This document shows positions 1 to 7,973 of a stretch of DNA of 24,805 bases, piece after piece (within the stretch, counting starts at the first letter, position 1; the number at the start of each line of letters is the position of its first letter). The notes under the pieces were generated by a model. It was given only the letters and a program-made list of their open reading frames with translations. It had not been told where the DNA came from and made no database searches. Both the position numbers and the translations under genes were made by a program. The DNA comes from Dehalococcoidia bacterium UBA6627 (GTDB lineage: Bacteria > Chloroflexota > Dehalococcoidia > UBA2979). The stretch covers positions 1 to 24,805 of the forward strand of contig DKLZ01000059.1 of the NCBI GenBank assembly GCA_002455955.1, written 5' to 3'.

Positions 1-223
1 AACCATCAGAACGACGCACCGGTTGACGAGTGCGCACGATCACAGCACGTACAACATCGCCCTTACGAACGGTACCGTTAGGTTGAGCATCTTTTACGGT
101 CGCTACAATCGCATCGCCAACACGGGCGTAACGCCGACGAGTTCCACCAAGTACACGGATACAAAGCACTTCGCGAGCGCCAGTGTTGTCGGCTACAGTA
201 ACGCGTGACTCTTGCTGAATCAT
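1..223 (-). CDS. rplN: 50S ribosomal protein L14 (partial, 3' end outside window)
   Basis: L14 is a large-subunit protein that sits at the subunit interface and contacts 16S rRNA in the assembled ribosome. The first 74 residues are visible, starting MIQQESRVTVADNTGAR, the near-invariant L14 N-terminus, followed by the conserved LCIRVLGGTRRRYARVGD strand and the PNGTVRKGDVV stretch. The ATG lies only two bases after the rpsQ stop, so it is probably translationally coupled; no clear Shine-Dalgarno sequence precedes it. It is the last gene of the S10-type operon seen here and continues past the left edge of the window. Confidence 0.97.
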   Translation of the reverse strand, partial: MIQQESRVTVADNTGAREVLCIRVLGGTRRRYARVGDAIVATVKDAQPNGTVRKGDVVRAVIVRTRQPVRRSDG

Positions 224-225
224 TG

Positions 226-738
226 CTAATCAGCCTTCTGCTCTTCTTCAGTCTCGCTTGCTGCAACTGCCTCATCCGAATCACTAACCTCAGCTAGCTC
301 TTCAGTTGCTGGCATTTCATCGGGAGTCACACTATCAGTGATATCAATCCCCGTATTATCGACCAATGCGCCGCCATCAGTAGAGCTCGTCTCAGCTTCA
401 GCAACAGCGCGAGCGGCACTGCGCTGCACTTCATCGACAACTTCTTGGCCGATTGACTCCGGCGCCACTTCGGCGACTGCTCGCTCGGTCAGAACTTCTA
501 CAAGGCGCCACCGTTTGAGCTTACTGACTGGACGACACTCTTCAATACTTACGAAATCACCACGGGTAGCAGTATTCTGTTCGTCGTGTACGTGATATCG
601 CTTCGTGCGCCGAATCACCTTACGGTAGATTCGGTGACGCGATGCACGTTCCACTTCGACTACTAAAGTCTGATCGTTAATATCAGAAACTACTGTACCA
701 ACACGTATTTTACGGTTAATCACCTGCTCTTCAGCCAT
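226..738 (-). CDS. rpsQ: 30S ribosomal protein S17 with long acidic C-terminal tail
   Basis: S17 is a primary 16S rRNA-binding protein of the small subunit. Residues 1-86 are a normal OB-fold S17, with the RKIRVGTVVSD start and conserved HDEQN and GDFVSIEECRP segments. S17 is usually about 80-90 residues, but this ORF runs to 170. Residues 87-170 are rich in Glu, Asp, Ala, Ser and Thr, have almost no basic residues, and look disordered. There is no sign of a frameshift: the tail is in frame and ends two bases before the rplN start. Similar acidic tails occur on L3 and S6 in this window, so the extension is unlikely to be an error. Confidence 0.96.
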   Translation of the reverse strand: MAEEQVINRKIRVGTVVSDINDQTLVVEVERASRHRIYRKVIRRTKRYHVHDEQNTATRGDFVSIEECRPVSKLKRWRLVEVLTERAVAEVAPESIGQEVVDEVQRSAARAVAEAETSSTDGGALVDNTGIDITDSVTPDEMPATEELAEVSDSDEAVAASETEEEQKAD

Positions 739-748
739 TCAATATCCC

Positions 749-979
749 CTATGCCTCATCGTTATCGGCGTCCGCAGCTGCGAGAATCGAACGCTCATTT
801 AGTAATGTCTTAATCCGAGCGATACGGCGGCGTGCATTACGCACTTGCGCCACGTTAGCTAATTGCCGCGTTGCGGCCTGAAAACGCAGATTGAACAACG
901 CTTGATGAGCTTCCTCTAACTCGCCCTCTAATTCTTCGTCGGTTCGAGCGCGAAGCTCAGTTGCCTGCTCAGAAGCCAT
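749..979 (-). CDS. rpmC: 50S ribosomal protein L29
   Basis: L29 is a small helical protein near the polypeptide exit tunnel, close to L23, where nascent-chain factors dock. The protein has 76 residues, with the typical ELRARTDEELEGELEEAHQAL helix followed by the LFNLRFQAATRQLANVAQVR signature and an RRRIARIKTLLNE helix. The last ten or so residues are Ala/Asp-rich (AAADADNDEA), a mild version of the acidic tails seen on S17, L3 and S6. Its ATG overlaps the rplP stop by one base (TGATG), which implies translational coupling. Confidence 0.96.
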   Translation of the reverse strand: MASEQATELRARTDEELEGELEEAHQALFNLRFQAATRQLANVAQVRNARRRIARIKTLLNERSILAAADADNDEA

Positions 980-1395
980 CAGAATGTCTCCTCGCGAGTT
1001 ATCACTTGCGTCTTTACAGGCAATTTATGATGAGCTCGACGGAATGCTTCACGAGCCGCATCCTCAGGAACGCCAGCGATCTCAAAAATGACACGACCTC
1101 GTTTCACGACAGCAACCCAACGATCAGTTGCACCCTTACCCTTACCCATCCGTACCTCAACCGGCTTTTTCGTCACCGGTTTGTCTGGGAAGATACGAAT
1201 CCACACTTTCCCACCACGCCTAAGAGAGCCAGTAATTGCACGACGTGCAGCTTCTATCTGGCGAGAATCTATCCAAGCTGTGGTCTGTGCCTGCAAACCG
1301 AACTCACCAAACACAACCGTGTTACCGGTCTGCGCGGCACCGCGACGTTTGCCTCGGAATTGTTTCCGATATTTTGTCCGCTTCGGCATCAACAT
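979..1395 (-). CDS. rplP: 50S ribosomal protein L16
   Basis: L16 helps organise the tRNA A-site region of the large subunit. The 138-residue protein has the family's usual length. It begins MLMPKRTKYRKQFRGKRRG, the standard L16 start, and contains the conserved GxxGLQA-type strand, the RKIWIRIFPDKPVTKKP-like segment (here VWIRIFPDKPVTKKPVEVR) and the MGKGKGATDRWVA loop. It lies three bases after the rpsC stop and overlaps rpmC by one base, in the conserved order S3-L16-L29-S17. Confidence 0.97.
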   Translation of the reverse strand: MLMPKRTKYRKQFRGKRRGAAQTGNTVVFGEFGLQAQTTAWIDSRQIEAARRAITGSLRRGGKVWIRIFPDKPVTKKPVEVRMGKGKGATDRWVAVVKRGRVIFEIAGVPEDAAREAFRRAHHKLPVKTQVITREETF

Positions 1396-1398
1396 CGG

Positions 1399-2070
1399 TT
1401 ATGACTCCGAACCTTCGACTGAAATAAGGCCGAGTGGATTTGCATCACCCGACACATCGCCCTTATAGAGCCAACATTTCACACCAATTACTCCATAAGA
1501 AGTTCGTGCCTCAGCCAGACCGTAGTCGATGTCCGCACGCAGAGTGTGGAGTGGTACGCGACCTTGCATCTCCTGTTCAGATCGAGACATCTCAGAACCA
1601 CCTAGACGACCACCAATCTTGACACGACACCCCAAGGCTCCTCGTTGCATTGTCCTCTGAACGCCTTGTTTCATCGCCCGTCGGAAAGCAACACGCCGCT
1701 CCAGCTGGTCTGCTACAGAACGTGCCACCAAATACGCATCCAGCTCAGGAACTCGAATCTCCTCGATATTTAGTCGCACCCGCTTTTCAGTCGAACTCTG
1801 GAGCAGGGTCCGAAGCATCTCAGCATTCTGTCCGCCACGGCCAATCACAATTCCAGGTTTAGCGGTCTTCACAGTCATCGTGATCTGGTTCGCATTTCGG
1901 TCAATCAAAATTTGAGAAACTCCCGCCTCGGGAACAGTGTCAAGAATGAGATTTCGTAGCTTTAGATCTTCTGCTACAAGCTCCGCGTACCCTCGCTCTG
2001 CAAACCACTTAGACTGCCAGTCTTTGTAGACGCCTACTCGAAAACCGTAAGGATGAACTTTTCGCCCCAT
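1399..2070 (-). CDS. rpsC: 30S ribosomal protein S3
   Basis: S3 lines the mRNA entry tunnel of the small subunit. The 223-residue protein begins MGRKVHPYGFRVGVYKDWQS, typical of bacterial S3. It contains a type II KH domain with the GIVIGRGGQNAEML GXXG loop at about residues 70-90, then the C-terminal S3 domain (GALGCRVKIGGRLGGSEMSR, then DIDYGLAEARTSYGVIGVKCW). Length and architecture are normal. It starts two bases after rplV ends, consistent with one polycistronic mRNA. Confidence 0.98.
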   Translation of the reverse strand: MGRKVHPYGFRVGVYKDWQSKWFAERGYAELVAEDLKLRNLILDTVPEAGVSQILIDRNANQITMTVKTAKPGIVIGRGGQNAEMLRTLLQSSTEKRVRLNIEEIRVPELDAYLVARSVADQLERRVAFRRAMKQGVQRTMQRGALGCRVKIGGRLGGSEMSRSEQEMQGRVPLHTLRADIDYGLAEARTSYGVIGVKCWLYKGDVSGDANPLGLISVEGSES

Positions 2071-2072
2071 TA

Positions 2073-2411
2073 TTAGTACTGATCTCCCTCAACGATTACC
2101 TCGATGTGCGCATAACGCCTTAGGCGAGGTGCGACACGCCCGCGTGAACGAGCCTTGAAACGCTTTAGCATGCGACCTTCATCAGCAACTGCTCGCTTTA
2201 TGACAAGTCCGTCAGGATTAAGATCGAAGTTGTTCTCCGCGTTCGCAGCTGCTGAGCGAACCACCTTATGAACCATCCTCGCTGACGGTGCAGGTAGGAA
2301 TTCGAGCAGCGCAAGCGCGTCTGTAACCGGCATACCCTCGATTTGATCAAGCACCAAACGCACCTTGCGCGGCGATACTGGTTGGTCTGTGGCGAGGGCC
2401 CTGACTTCCAT
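2073..2411 (-). CDS. rplV: 50S ribosomal protein L22
   Basis: L22 spans the large subunit, and its beta-hairpin lines the nascent-peptide tunnel. The 112-residue protein shows the family signatures in order: PVSPRKVRLVLDQIEGMPV near the N-terminus, ARMVHKVVRSAAANAENN in the middle, and the tunnel hairpin with KRFKARSRGRVAPRLRRYAHIEVIV at the C-terminus. Length is normal. Its start is about 30 bases after the rpsS stop. Confidence 0.97.
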   Translation of the reverse strand: MEVRALATDQPVSPRKVRLVLDQIEGMPVTDALALLEFLPAPSARMVHKVVRSAAANAENNFDLNPDGLVIKRAVADEGRMLKRFKARSRGRVAPRLRRYAHIEVIVEGDQY

Positions 2412-2441
2412 ATTTTCTTCCTGTTATAGCTATTCGCCGCC

Positions 2442-2726
2442 CTAGCGAGGACGCGAAATACTCTCCGAGCGACCGCGATGGCCCCGAAATGTTCGAGTGA
2501 ACGAAAATTCTCCTAGCTTGTGACCAACCATATTCTCCGTGCAAAACACAGGAATATGCCGCCGACCGTCATGGACAGCAATCGTCAGTCCAACCATCTC
2601 GGGAAGGATCGTCGATGCTCTCGACCACGTACGAATCACTTCTTTGCTCCCATTTGCCTGTGCTTCCAGTACCTTCCGCATCAACTTCGGATGCACAAAA
2701 GGCCCCTTCTTTGTAGAACGTGACAT
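2442..2726 (-). CDS. rpsS: 30S ribosomal protein S19
   Basis: S19 sits in the head of the 30S subunit, bound next to S13. The 94-residue protein has the normal length. It begins MSRSTKKGPFVHPKLMRKV and carries the IRTWSRASTILPEMVGLTIAVHDGR and GHKLGEFSFTRTFRGH signatures of the family. A good Shine-Dalgarno sequence (AGGAG, about eight bases upstream of the ATG) lies in the 11-base gap after rplB. Confidence 0.97.
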   Translation of the reverse strand: MSRSTKKGPFVHPKLMRKVLEAQANGSKEVIRTWSRASTILPEMVGLTIAVHDGRRHIPVFCTENMVGHKLGEFSFTRTFRGHRGRSESISRPR

Positions 2727-2737
2727 CGTGAGGTCTC

Positions 2738-3571
2738 CTATCGCCGACCCAGGCCGCGCCTACGAACGATATATTTATCCGTGCTCTTATTACGGCGCGT
2801 GCGGAACCCTAGAGCAGGTTTACCCCACGGTGTCTTCGGCCCAGCCATACCAACCGGTGCCTTACCTTCACCACCACCGTGCGGGTGATCAACCGGGTTC
2901 ATGACAGATCCACGTACCTTCGGACGACGTCCGCGGTGACGGTTACGGCCTGCCTTCCCAAGCTTGATCTGACTGTGCTCGGGGTTCCCAACACTACCGA
3001 TAGTCGCGAGGCAGTTCTCTGGCACCTGACGCATCTCACCCGATGGCATACGTAACAAAGCATAGCCTTGATCGCGAGCCATCAGACGAATCATAGCCCC
3101 AGCTGAACGCCCAAGCTGCCCTCCGCGACCAGGCTGTAATTCAACATTGTGGATCGGTGTACCAGTGGGAATAATCGAAAGTGGAAGGGAATTTCCAGGT
3201 GCTACTGGTGCTTCAGGACCAGAAAGAATAGCAGCTTCAATCTCAAGCCCATCGGGGGCAAGGATATATCGCTTGTCACCATCGGCATAAACAATCAACG
3301 CGAGGCGGGCACTACGATTTGGATCGTATTCGATTGCAGCGACTCGACCAGGTACCCCCATCTTATCGCGCTTAAAATCCACAATCCGTATATGACGCTT
3401 ATGACCACCACCACGACGTCGAACACTGATCTTCCCGCGGCTACGACCCGAACCACGCTTCTTCGAAAGAAGTAAGCGTTTCTCCGGTTTCTTCTTTGTA
3501 ATCTCCTCAAAGGTAAATCCTGAGGAGTTACGCCGACCAGGCGAAGTAGGGCGGAAATTACGAATTGGCAT
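2738..3571 (-). CDS. rplB: 50S ribosomal protein L2
   Basis: L2 is a primary 23S rRNA-binding protein needed for subunit association and for peptidyl-transferase centre assembly. The 277-residue protein has the usual length. It shows the KKRGSGRSRGKISVRRRGGG and KRHIRIVDFKRDK segments, an OB/SH3 core, and the C-terminal NPVDHPHGGGEGKAPVG loop with the conserved histidine. It starts one base after the rplW stop and is followed by rpsS, the standard S10-operon order. Confidence 0.98.
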   Translation of the reverse strand: MPIRNFRPTSPGRRNSSGFTFEEITKKKPEKRLLLSKKRGSGRSRGKISVRRRGGGHKRHIRIVDFKRDKMGVPGRVAAIEYDPNRSARLALIVYADGDKRYILAPDGLEIEAAILSGPEAPVAPGNSLPLSIIPTGTPIHNVELQPGRGGQLGRSAGAMIRLMARDQGYALLRMPSGEMRQVPENCLATIGSVGNPEHSQIKLGKAGRNRHRGRRPKVRGSVMNPVDHPHGGGEGKAPVGMAGPKTPWGKPALGFRTRRNKSTDKYIVRRRGLGRR

Positions 3572-3572
3572 A

Positions 3573-3908
3573 CTACACGCCCTCGAAGAATTCTATTTCG
3601 TCACCTTCAGCAACAGTGACGATAGCTTTCTTGTAGGTCGAAGGGGTTCCTGAACGGCGACCTGTACGTAACCGCGGCCTACGACCGCGTTCATTCGAAG
3701 TGTTTACCGCAGTGACGGTGACCTCAAAGGCACGCTCGACCGCTTCCTTGATCTGATACTTATTAGAGTTTGGCGCGACTTCAAATACATACTTGCCTTG
3801 AGCTGCAAGCATAGTGCTTTTTTCTGTAACAACTGGCCGGCGCAGCACTTCATAGGAATGAAGAACTTTACCTCGCTGACGCTCTGAAGAACCTGGATTG
3901 TTCGACAT
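3573..3908 (-). CDS. rplW: 50S ribosomal protein L23
   Basis: L23 forms the docking site at the tunnel exit for trigger factor and SRP. The 111-residue protein carries LRRPVVTEKSTMLAAQGKYVFEV, the family signature, and a NKYQIKEAVERAFEVTVTAVNT helix-strand unit. It has about 15-20 extra N-terminal residues (SNNPGSSERQRGKVLHS) before the core. The ATG directly abuts the rplD stop (TAGATG), so the two are likely coupled; a start further inside the extension cannot be excluded from sequence alone. Confidence 0.96.
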   Translation of the reverse strand: MSNNPGSSERQRGKVLHSYEVLRRPVVTEKSTMLAAQGKYVFEVAPNSNKYQIKEAVERAFEVTVTAVNTSNERGRRPRLRTGRRSGTPSTYKKAIVTVAEGDEIEFFEGV

Positions 3909-4574
3909 CTAGGCTTCTACCATCGCTTTCTTACGGTGATCGCTTTGTCGAGCGCTTCCCCAAAGCGCTTCGATACGCCGTATAGCATCGACGGTAACCA
4001 GCAATGCTCCATGCGCCAGCATATCCGCAACATTTAGAGTATCCGCCGGTAACACGTCAATCCCCGGCAGGTTTCGTGCTGAGCGATAAACAACACGATC
4101 CGATTTCCCAACCACGATCAACACCGAACGACCAACTTCAGTCTTCTTGATCATCTCAGCAATAACACGTGTCGATGGGTTTTCTAGGGTTAAGTCATCC
4201 AAAACAGTAAGTCGCGCTTCGTTAACTCGGGAAGAAAGAACCGAACGGATCGCAAGACGTCGCATCCGCTTGGGTAAGCGCTGTTCATAGGAACGCTGCT
4301 TCGGACCAAAGGCGACGCCGCCACCTCGACGTGTCGGTGAATTAGCAGAACCAGCACGAGCCATGCCAAGGCCCTTCTGCCGATGCAATTTTCGTGTTGA
4401 ACCTCGAATATCACCACGAGATTTAGTATTGGCAGAGCCACTCCGGCGTGCTGCCAACTGCGCTAGTAATGTCTGATGCACAACTGGTTCGTTCGGATCG
4501 ATAGCGAAAACTGCATCGTCCACTTCGATCTCGTTCACAGTCTTCCCGGATGAATCAAGAACTTCTAATTTCAT
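3909..4574 (-). CDS. rplD: 50S ribosomal protein L4
   Basis: L4 binds 23S rRNA and its extended loop lines the exit tunnel. The 221-residue protein has the hallmark loop at about residues 50-95 (TKSRGDIRGSTRKLHRQKGLG, then ARAGSANSPTRRGGGVAFGPK) and a C-terminal Rossmann-like half (VLIVVGKSDRVVYRSARNLPGIDVLPADTLNVADML). Its ATG overlaps the rplC stop by four bases (ATGA). In E. coli L4 autoregulates the S10 operon; no leader comparable to that system was recognised here. Confidence 0.97.
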   Translation of the reverse strand: MKLEVLDSSGKTVNEIEVDDAVFAIDPNEPVVHQTLLAQLAARRSGSANTKSRGDIRGSTRKLHRQKGLGMARAGSANSPTRRGGGVAFGPKQRSYEQRLPKRMRRLAIRSVLSSRVNEARLTVLDDLTLENPSTRVIAEMIKKTEVGRSVLIVVGKSDRVVYRSARNLPGIDVLPADTLNVADMLAHGALLVTVDAIRRIEALWGSARQSDHRKKAMVEA

Positions 4575-5413
4575 ACATCCGCCTCATTCTTTATTTCAGA
4601 TTCCGGCGGAGCATCCTCTGTCTCATCTGGAGTTTCGTCATCCATCACATCAACAGGTGCATCATCGTCTTTCTCTTGTGCGAGCGTGTCGCTCATTAAC
4701 TCTTCAACATCGTTCTGAGGGATCTCTGATAAGCCAAGGCTAGGCGGTTCATAGTCTGCGAGAGGGGGCTTTTGTCCAGGTGTAACAGTCACAAACCCGT
4801 TCCGGGGACCTGCAACTGCACCCTCCACAAACAGGAGATCTCGTGCCGAATCCACATAAACTACAAGCTGATTCAGCCCTGTCCGTTGGCGAGCACCCAT
4901 ATGCCCACCCATTTTCTGTCCCTTCCAAACACGACCAGGGGTCGTTCCTGCCCCGATTGAACCAGGCGCACGATGACGATCGGACTGTCCGTGAGTCTTT
5001 GGACCTCCTCGGAAATTCCAACGACGTACAACACCAGCAAATCCTCGCCCTTTAGAAGTTCCCGTCACATTCACGTAGGTGCCGGGAGCAAATTGATCTG
5101 CCTTTATGACTTGGCCAAGTTCAAATTCGTTAGTCTCTGTAACCCGAAACTCTTGTAATTCCCCGAGGGCTTCACGCTCAAGATCAGCTGCGCGAAGGTG
5201 TCCACGCTCTGGTTTCGAAAGATTCTTCTTTCGACCAGGGGCACCAATCTGTACTGCTTCATAACCATCACGGTCCAAATCGCGAATTTGAGTTACACGA
5301 TTCCCTGACAATTCAATTACTGTGACACCTCTGGCACGGCCAGACCCATCGTAAAGGGTCATCATTCCTGATTTCCGCCCAATCATGCCAGTGAAACTTG
5401 CGAGATTCGACAT
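4571..5413 (-). CDS. rplC: 50S ribosomal protein L3 with acidic C-terminal tail
   Basis: L3 is an early-assembly protein whose loop reaches the peptidyl-transferase centre. Residues 1-210 form a complete L3: GMIGRKSGMMTLYDGSGRARGVTVIE at the start, the GTSKGRGFAGVVRRWNF and GGPKTHGQSDRHRAPGSIG loop, then GRVWKGQKMGGHMGARQ and the closing GAVAGPRNGFVTV. L3 usually ends there, at about 205-215 residues. This protein continues for about 70 residues that are strongly acidic (for example DDDAPVDVMDDETPDETEDAP). The tail is in frame and overlaps the rplD start, so the ORF looks real rather than a misread stop. Confidence 0.96.
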   Translation of the reverse strand: MSNLASFTGMIGRKSGMMTLYDGSGRARGVTVIELSGNRVTQIRDLDRDGYEAVQIGAPGRKKNLSKPERGHLRAADLEREALGELQEFRVTETNEFELGQVIKADQFAPGTYVNVTGTSKGRGFAGVVRRWNFRGGPKTHGQSDRHRAPGSIGAGTTPGRVWKGQKMGGHMGARQRTGLNQLVVYVDSARDLLFVEGAVAGPRNGFVTVTPGQKPPLADYEPPSLGLSEIPQNDVEELMSDTLAQEKDDDAPVDVMDDETPDETEDAPPESEIKNEADV

Positions 5414-5422
5414 ACCAACGCC

Positions 5423-5731
5423 CTACAGTTTTATTTCAATATCAACACCAGAGGGCAGTTGCAGCCGCATCAGAGTGTCGACAGTACGAGAGGTTGGTTC
5501 GAGGATGTCAATCAAGCGCTTGTGAGTGCGCGTCTCAAACTGATCGCGAGAGTCTTTATCGATAAATGGTGAACGAATCACTGTGTATTTCCGAACACGC
5601 GTCGGTAATGGAACAGGTCCCGCAACAACGGCTCCGGTGCGCTCCGCGGACTCAACAATCTGCCTCGCAGATGCGTCAAGAACCCTATGATCGAAGGCGC
5701 GAAGCTTAATTCGAATTCGCTGTTGTGACAT
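5423..5731 (-). CDS. rpsJ: 30S ribosomal protein S10 (NusE)
   Basis: S10 is a head protein of the 30S subunit and, as NusE, also links transcription antitermination complexes to the ribosome. The 102-residue protein has the standard length and the signatures RIRIKLRAFDHRVLD, GPVPLPTRVRKYTVIRSPFIDKDSRDQFETRTHKR and DTLMRLQLPSGVDIEIKL (read in pieces). A GGAG motif lies about eleven bases upstream of the ATG. It follows fusA after a 56-base gap with a small GC-rich hairpin; in many bacteria tuf would be found at this place. Confidence 0.98.
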   Translation of the reverse strand: MSQQRIRIKLRAFDHRVLDASARQIVESAERTGAVVAGPVPLPTRVRKYTVIRSPFIDKDSRDQFETRTHKRLIDILEPTSRTVDTLMRLQLPSGVDIEIKL

Positions 5732-5747
5732 CGCTTCTTTGTCTCCA

Positions 5748-5761
5748 GCCGGAACCCCGGC
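5748..5761 (-). other. Small GC hairpin between fusA and rpsJ
   Basis: On the transcribed strand the sequence is GCCGG, a four-base loop GGTT, then CCGGC, a perfect five-pair stem. It is followed by GGAGA, which lies in the ribosome-binding region of rpsJ, not by a T-run. It is therefore not a convincing intrinsic terminator. It may be a spacer or mRNA-processing structure at the junction between the str and S10 gene groups. Confidence 0.35.
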
Positions 5762-5787
5762 GTGCTACCTGCAGTCGCAGCGCCCGT

Positions 5788-7875
5788 CTAGGATGCGGCT
5801 CGTTTACTTGCACCCTTAGCGATCTCATCCGCCACGTTGGGTGGTACCTGTTCGTAGTGATCGAACTCCATCGAATATGTCGCTCGCCCTTGGCTTAGCG
5901 ATCGTAGTTGAGTTGAATATCCAAACGTTTCACCAAGCGGGATAAAGGCACTTACAACTTGGGTGTTCGCCCTCGTCTCAGATCCTTGTACTAAACCACG
6001 CCTTGCATTGATATCGCCCAGTACATCACCGTAATACTCTTCAGGCGTCACGGTCTCCAACTTCATCACTGGCTCAAGGATGACAGCACTAGCCTGCTCA
6101 AGGGCAGTACGCATACCCATGGAGGCAGCAGTTTCGAAAGCAATCTCTGAAGAGTCTACGTCATGTGACGATCCGTCAACGACCGCAACCGCCACATCAA
6201 CAACCGGGTAGCCTGCACGAACACCGCTAGTAAGAGCACCTTGTACACCACGTCTAACCGATGAAATGTATTCGCGAGGAATAGATCCTCCGACAGTCTT
6301 GTCCTCAAATTTGAAACCGGATCCCGGCTCTAGAGGTTCAACTTCGAGTACGCAGTGTCCATACTGTCCACGCCCACCACTCTGGCGGACAAATCGTCCT
6401 TCTGCTCGGGTGGGCTTACGAATGGTCTCACGGTACGAAACCTGCGGTCGCCCCGTATTTGCCTCGACGCTATATTCACGACGCATCCGGTCCACAATCA
6501 CTTCTAAATGAAGTTCACCCATGCCTGAAATCACAGTCTGACCCGTTTCATCATCGAATCGAATGCGGAATGTCGGGTCTTCTTCGCCCAGCTTTTGGAG
6601 TGCACTACCCATCTTTGTTTGGTCTTCGCGCGTCTTCGGTTCAACAGCGACCGCAATCACTGGCTCGGGAAAGGTGATCGATTCGAGTATCACCTGATTG
6701 TCAGGATCGCATAGGGTGTCACCTGTAAAGGTGTCCTTTAAACCAATCGCTGCAGCAATATCACCGGCGTGAACCTCAGCAACTTCCTCACGCGAGTTCG
6801 CATGCATCTTCATAATACGACCCCAACGTTCACGCCGATGACGAGTCGTGTTCATCACTTGTGCGCCCGACTCAACAACTCCTGAATACACACGGAAGAA
6901 CAGCAAGCGTCCTACAAACGGGTCGGATACAACTTTGAATGCAATCGCCGTAACAGGTTCCGCATCCGAAGCCAAGCGCTCCACCTGAAGTTCCTCGTCA
7001 TTTACGTCATGGGCCACAATCGGCGGAACATCAAGTGGCGACGGTAGATAATCAATGACAGCGTCCAAAAGTGGCTGTACGCCCTTATCTTTCAGCGCCG
7101 ATCCTGCAAGTACCGGAGTAACTGCATTTGCGATCGTCGCTCGACGGATACCCTTCTTCAGTTCGATTTCGTCTATTTCATGACCCTCGAGATATGACAT
7201 CATTAATTGGTCGTCGTTCTCGGCCAAGCGCTCGAGCATAGTGGAGCGGGCTTCTTCCGCGGCCTCTTTCATCTCTGCTGGAATATCGCGGGAATCAATC
7301 TCTAATCCACGATCTCCCTCAAAGTAGTAGGCTTTCATCACTACCAAATCGATCACACCTTCGAACTCGTCCTCAGCGCCGATGGGAATCTGGAGTGGAA
7401 CCGGAACCGCGGCGAGACGCTCACTAATCATCTCAACACAGCGACCGTAGTTTGCCCCTGTCCGATCCATCTTGTTAACCAAGCAAATGCGAGGAACACT
7501 GTACTTATCCGCCTGACGCCAAACCGTTTCAGATTGAGGTTCAACACCTGCTACGCCATCAAAAACAACGACACCACCATCTAGCACCCGTAATGAACGT
7601 TCGACTTCAACGGTAAAGTCCACGTGACCAGGCGTATCAATGATGTTGATCGTATGACCATCCCAATCACAGGTTGTCGCTGCTGAGGTGATCGTGATTC
7701 CCCGTTCACGCTCTTGCTCCATCCAATCCATTACAGCTGTGCCCTCGTGAGTTTCACCGATCTTGTGTGTCCGGCCCGTATAAAAAAGCACACGCTCAGT
7801 AACGGTCGTCTTACCCGCATCGATATGCGCAATGATGCCAATGTTCCGGACCTGCTCAAGCGGCTGGTTCGACAT
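5788..7875 (-). CDS. fusA: Elongation factor G
   Basis: EF-G is the GTPase that drives translocation on the ribosome and also acts in ribosome recycling. The 695-residue protein has the family length. The G domain shows AHIDAGKTT (P-loop, residues 16-24), the switch I region ending RGITITSAATT, DTPGHVD, and NKMD; domains II-V follow, with the GMGELHLEVIVDR segment of domain III and a complete C-terminus. An in-frame ATG six codons upstream exists, but the start chosen (MSNQPLEQVRNIGI) has GAGGA five bases before it and matches the family start. It is 98 bases after rpsG and a hairpin lies in that gap. Confidence 0.98.
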   Translation of the reverse strand: MSNQPLEQVRNIGIIAHIDAGKTTVTERVLFYTGRTHKIGETHEGTAVMDWMEQERERGITITSAATTCDWDGHTINIIDTPGHVDFTVEVERSLRVLDGGVVVFDGVAGVEPQSETVWRQADKYSVPRICLVNKMDRTGANYGRCVEMISERLAAVPVPLQIPIGAEDEFEGVIDLVVMKAYYFEGDRGLEIDSRDIPAEMKEAAEEARSTMLERLAENDDQLMMSYLEGHEIDEIELKKGIRRATIANAVTPVLAGSALKDKGVQPLLDAVIDYLPSPLDVPPIVAHDVNDEELQVERLASDAEPVTAIAFKVVSDPFVGRLLFFRVYSGVVESGAQVMNTTRHRRERWGRIMKMHANSREEVAEVHAGDIAAAIGLKDTFTGDTLCDPDNQVILESITFPEPVIAVAVEPKTREDQTKMGSALQKLGEEDPTFRIRFDDETGQTVISGMGELHLEVIVDRMRREYSVEANTGRPQVSYRETIRKPTRAEGRFVRQSGGRGQYGHCVLEVEPLEPGSGFKFEDKTVGGSIPREYISSVRRGVQGALTSGVRAGYPVVDVAVAVVDGSSHDVDSSEIAFETAASMGMRTALEQASAVILEPVMKLETVTPEEYYGDVLGDINARRGLVQGSETRANTQVVSAFIPLGETFGYSTQLRSLSQGRATYSMEFDHYEQVPPNVADEIAKGASKRAAS

Positions 7876-7934
7876 TGATTCCTCAGCCTGCACCGCCCTA
7901 AAGCGGACACAATGTTCAACTACCTCGTGGATTG

Positions 7935-7959
7935 ACTGTCATGCTCGCGCAATGACAGT
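7935..7959 (-). other. 8-bp stem-loop in the rpsG-fusA intergenic region
   Basis: ACTGTCAT and ATGACAGT form a perfect eight-pair stem around a nine-base loop (TGCGCGAGC on the transcribed strand). It lies about 15 bases after the rpsG stop and 60 bases before the fusA start. No T-run follows, so it is not a clear terminator. Position suggests an mRNA-stability, processing or regulatory element that adjusts fusA expression relative to rpsL-rpsG. The function is inference. Confidence 0.5.
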
Positions 7960-7973
7960 GTTATCGGATTCTC

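Noticed and set aside
961..1404. 147-residue open frame on the plus strand opposite rplP
   Set aside because: It lies fully antisense to a well-supported ribosomal protein gene and has no recognisable family features.
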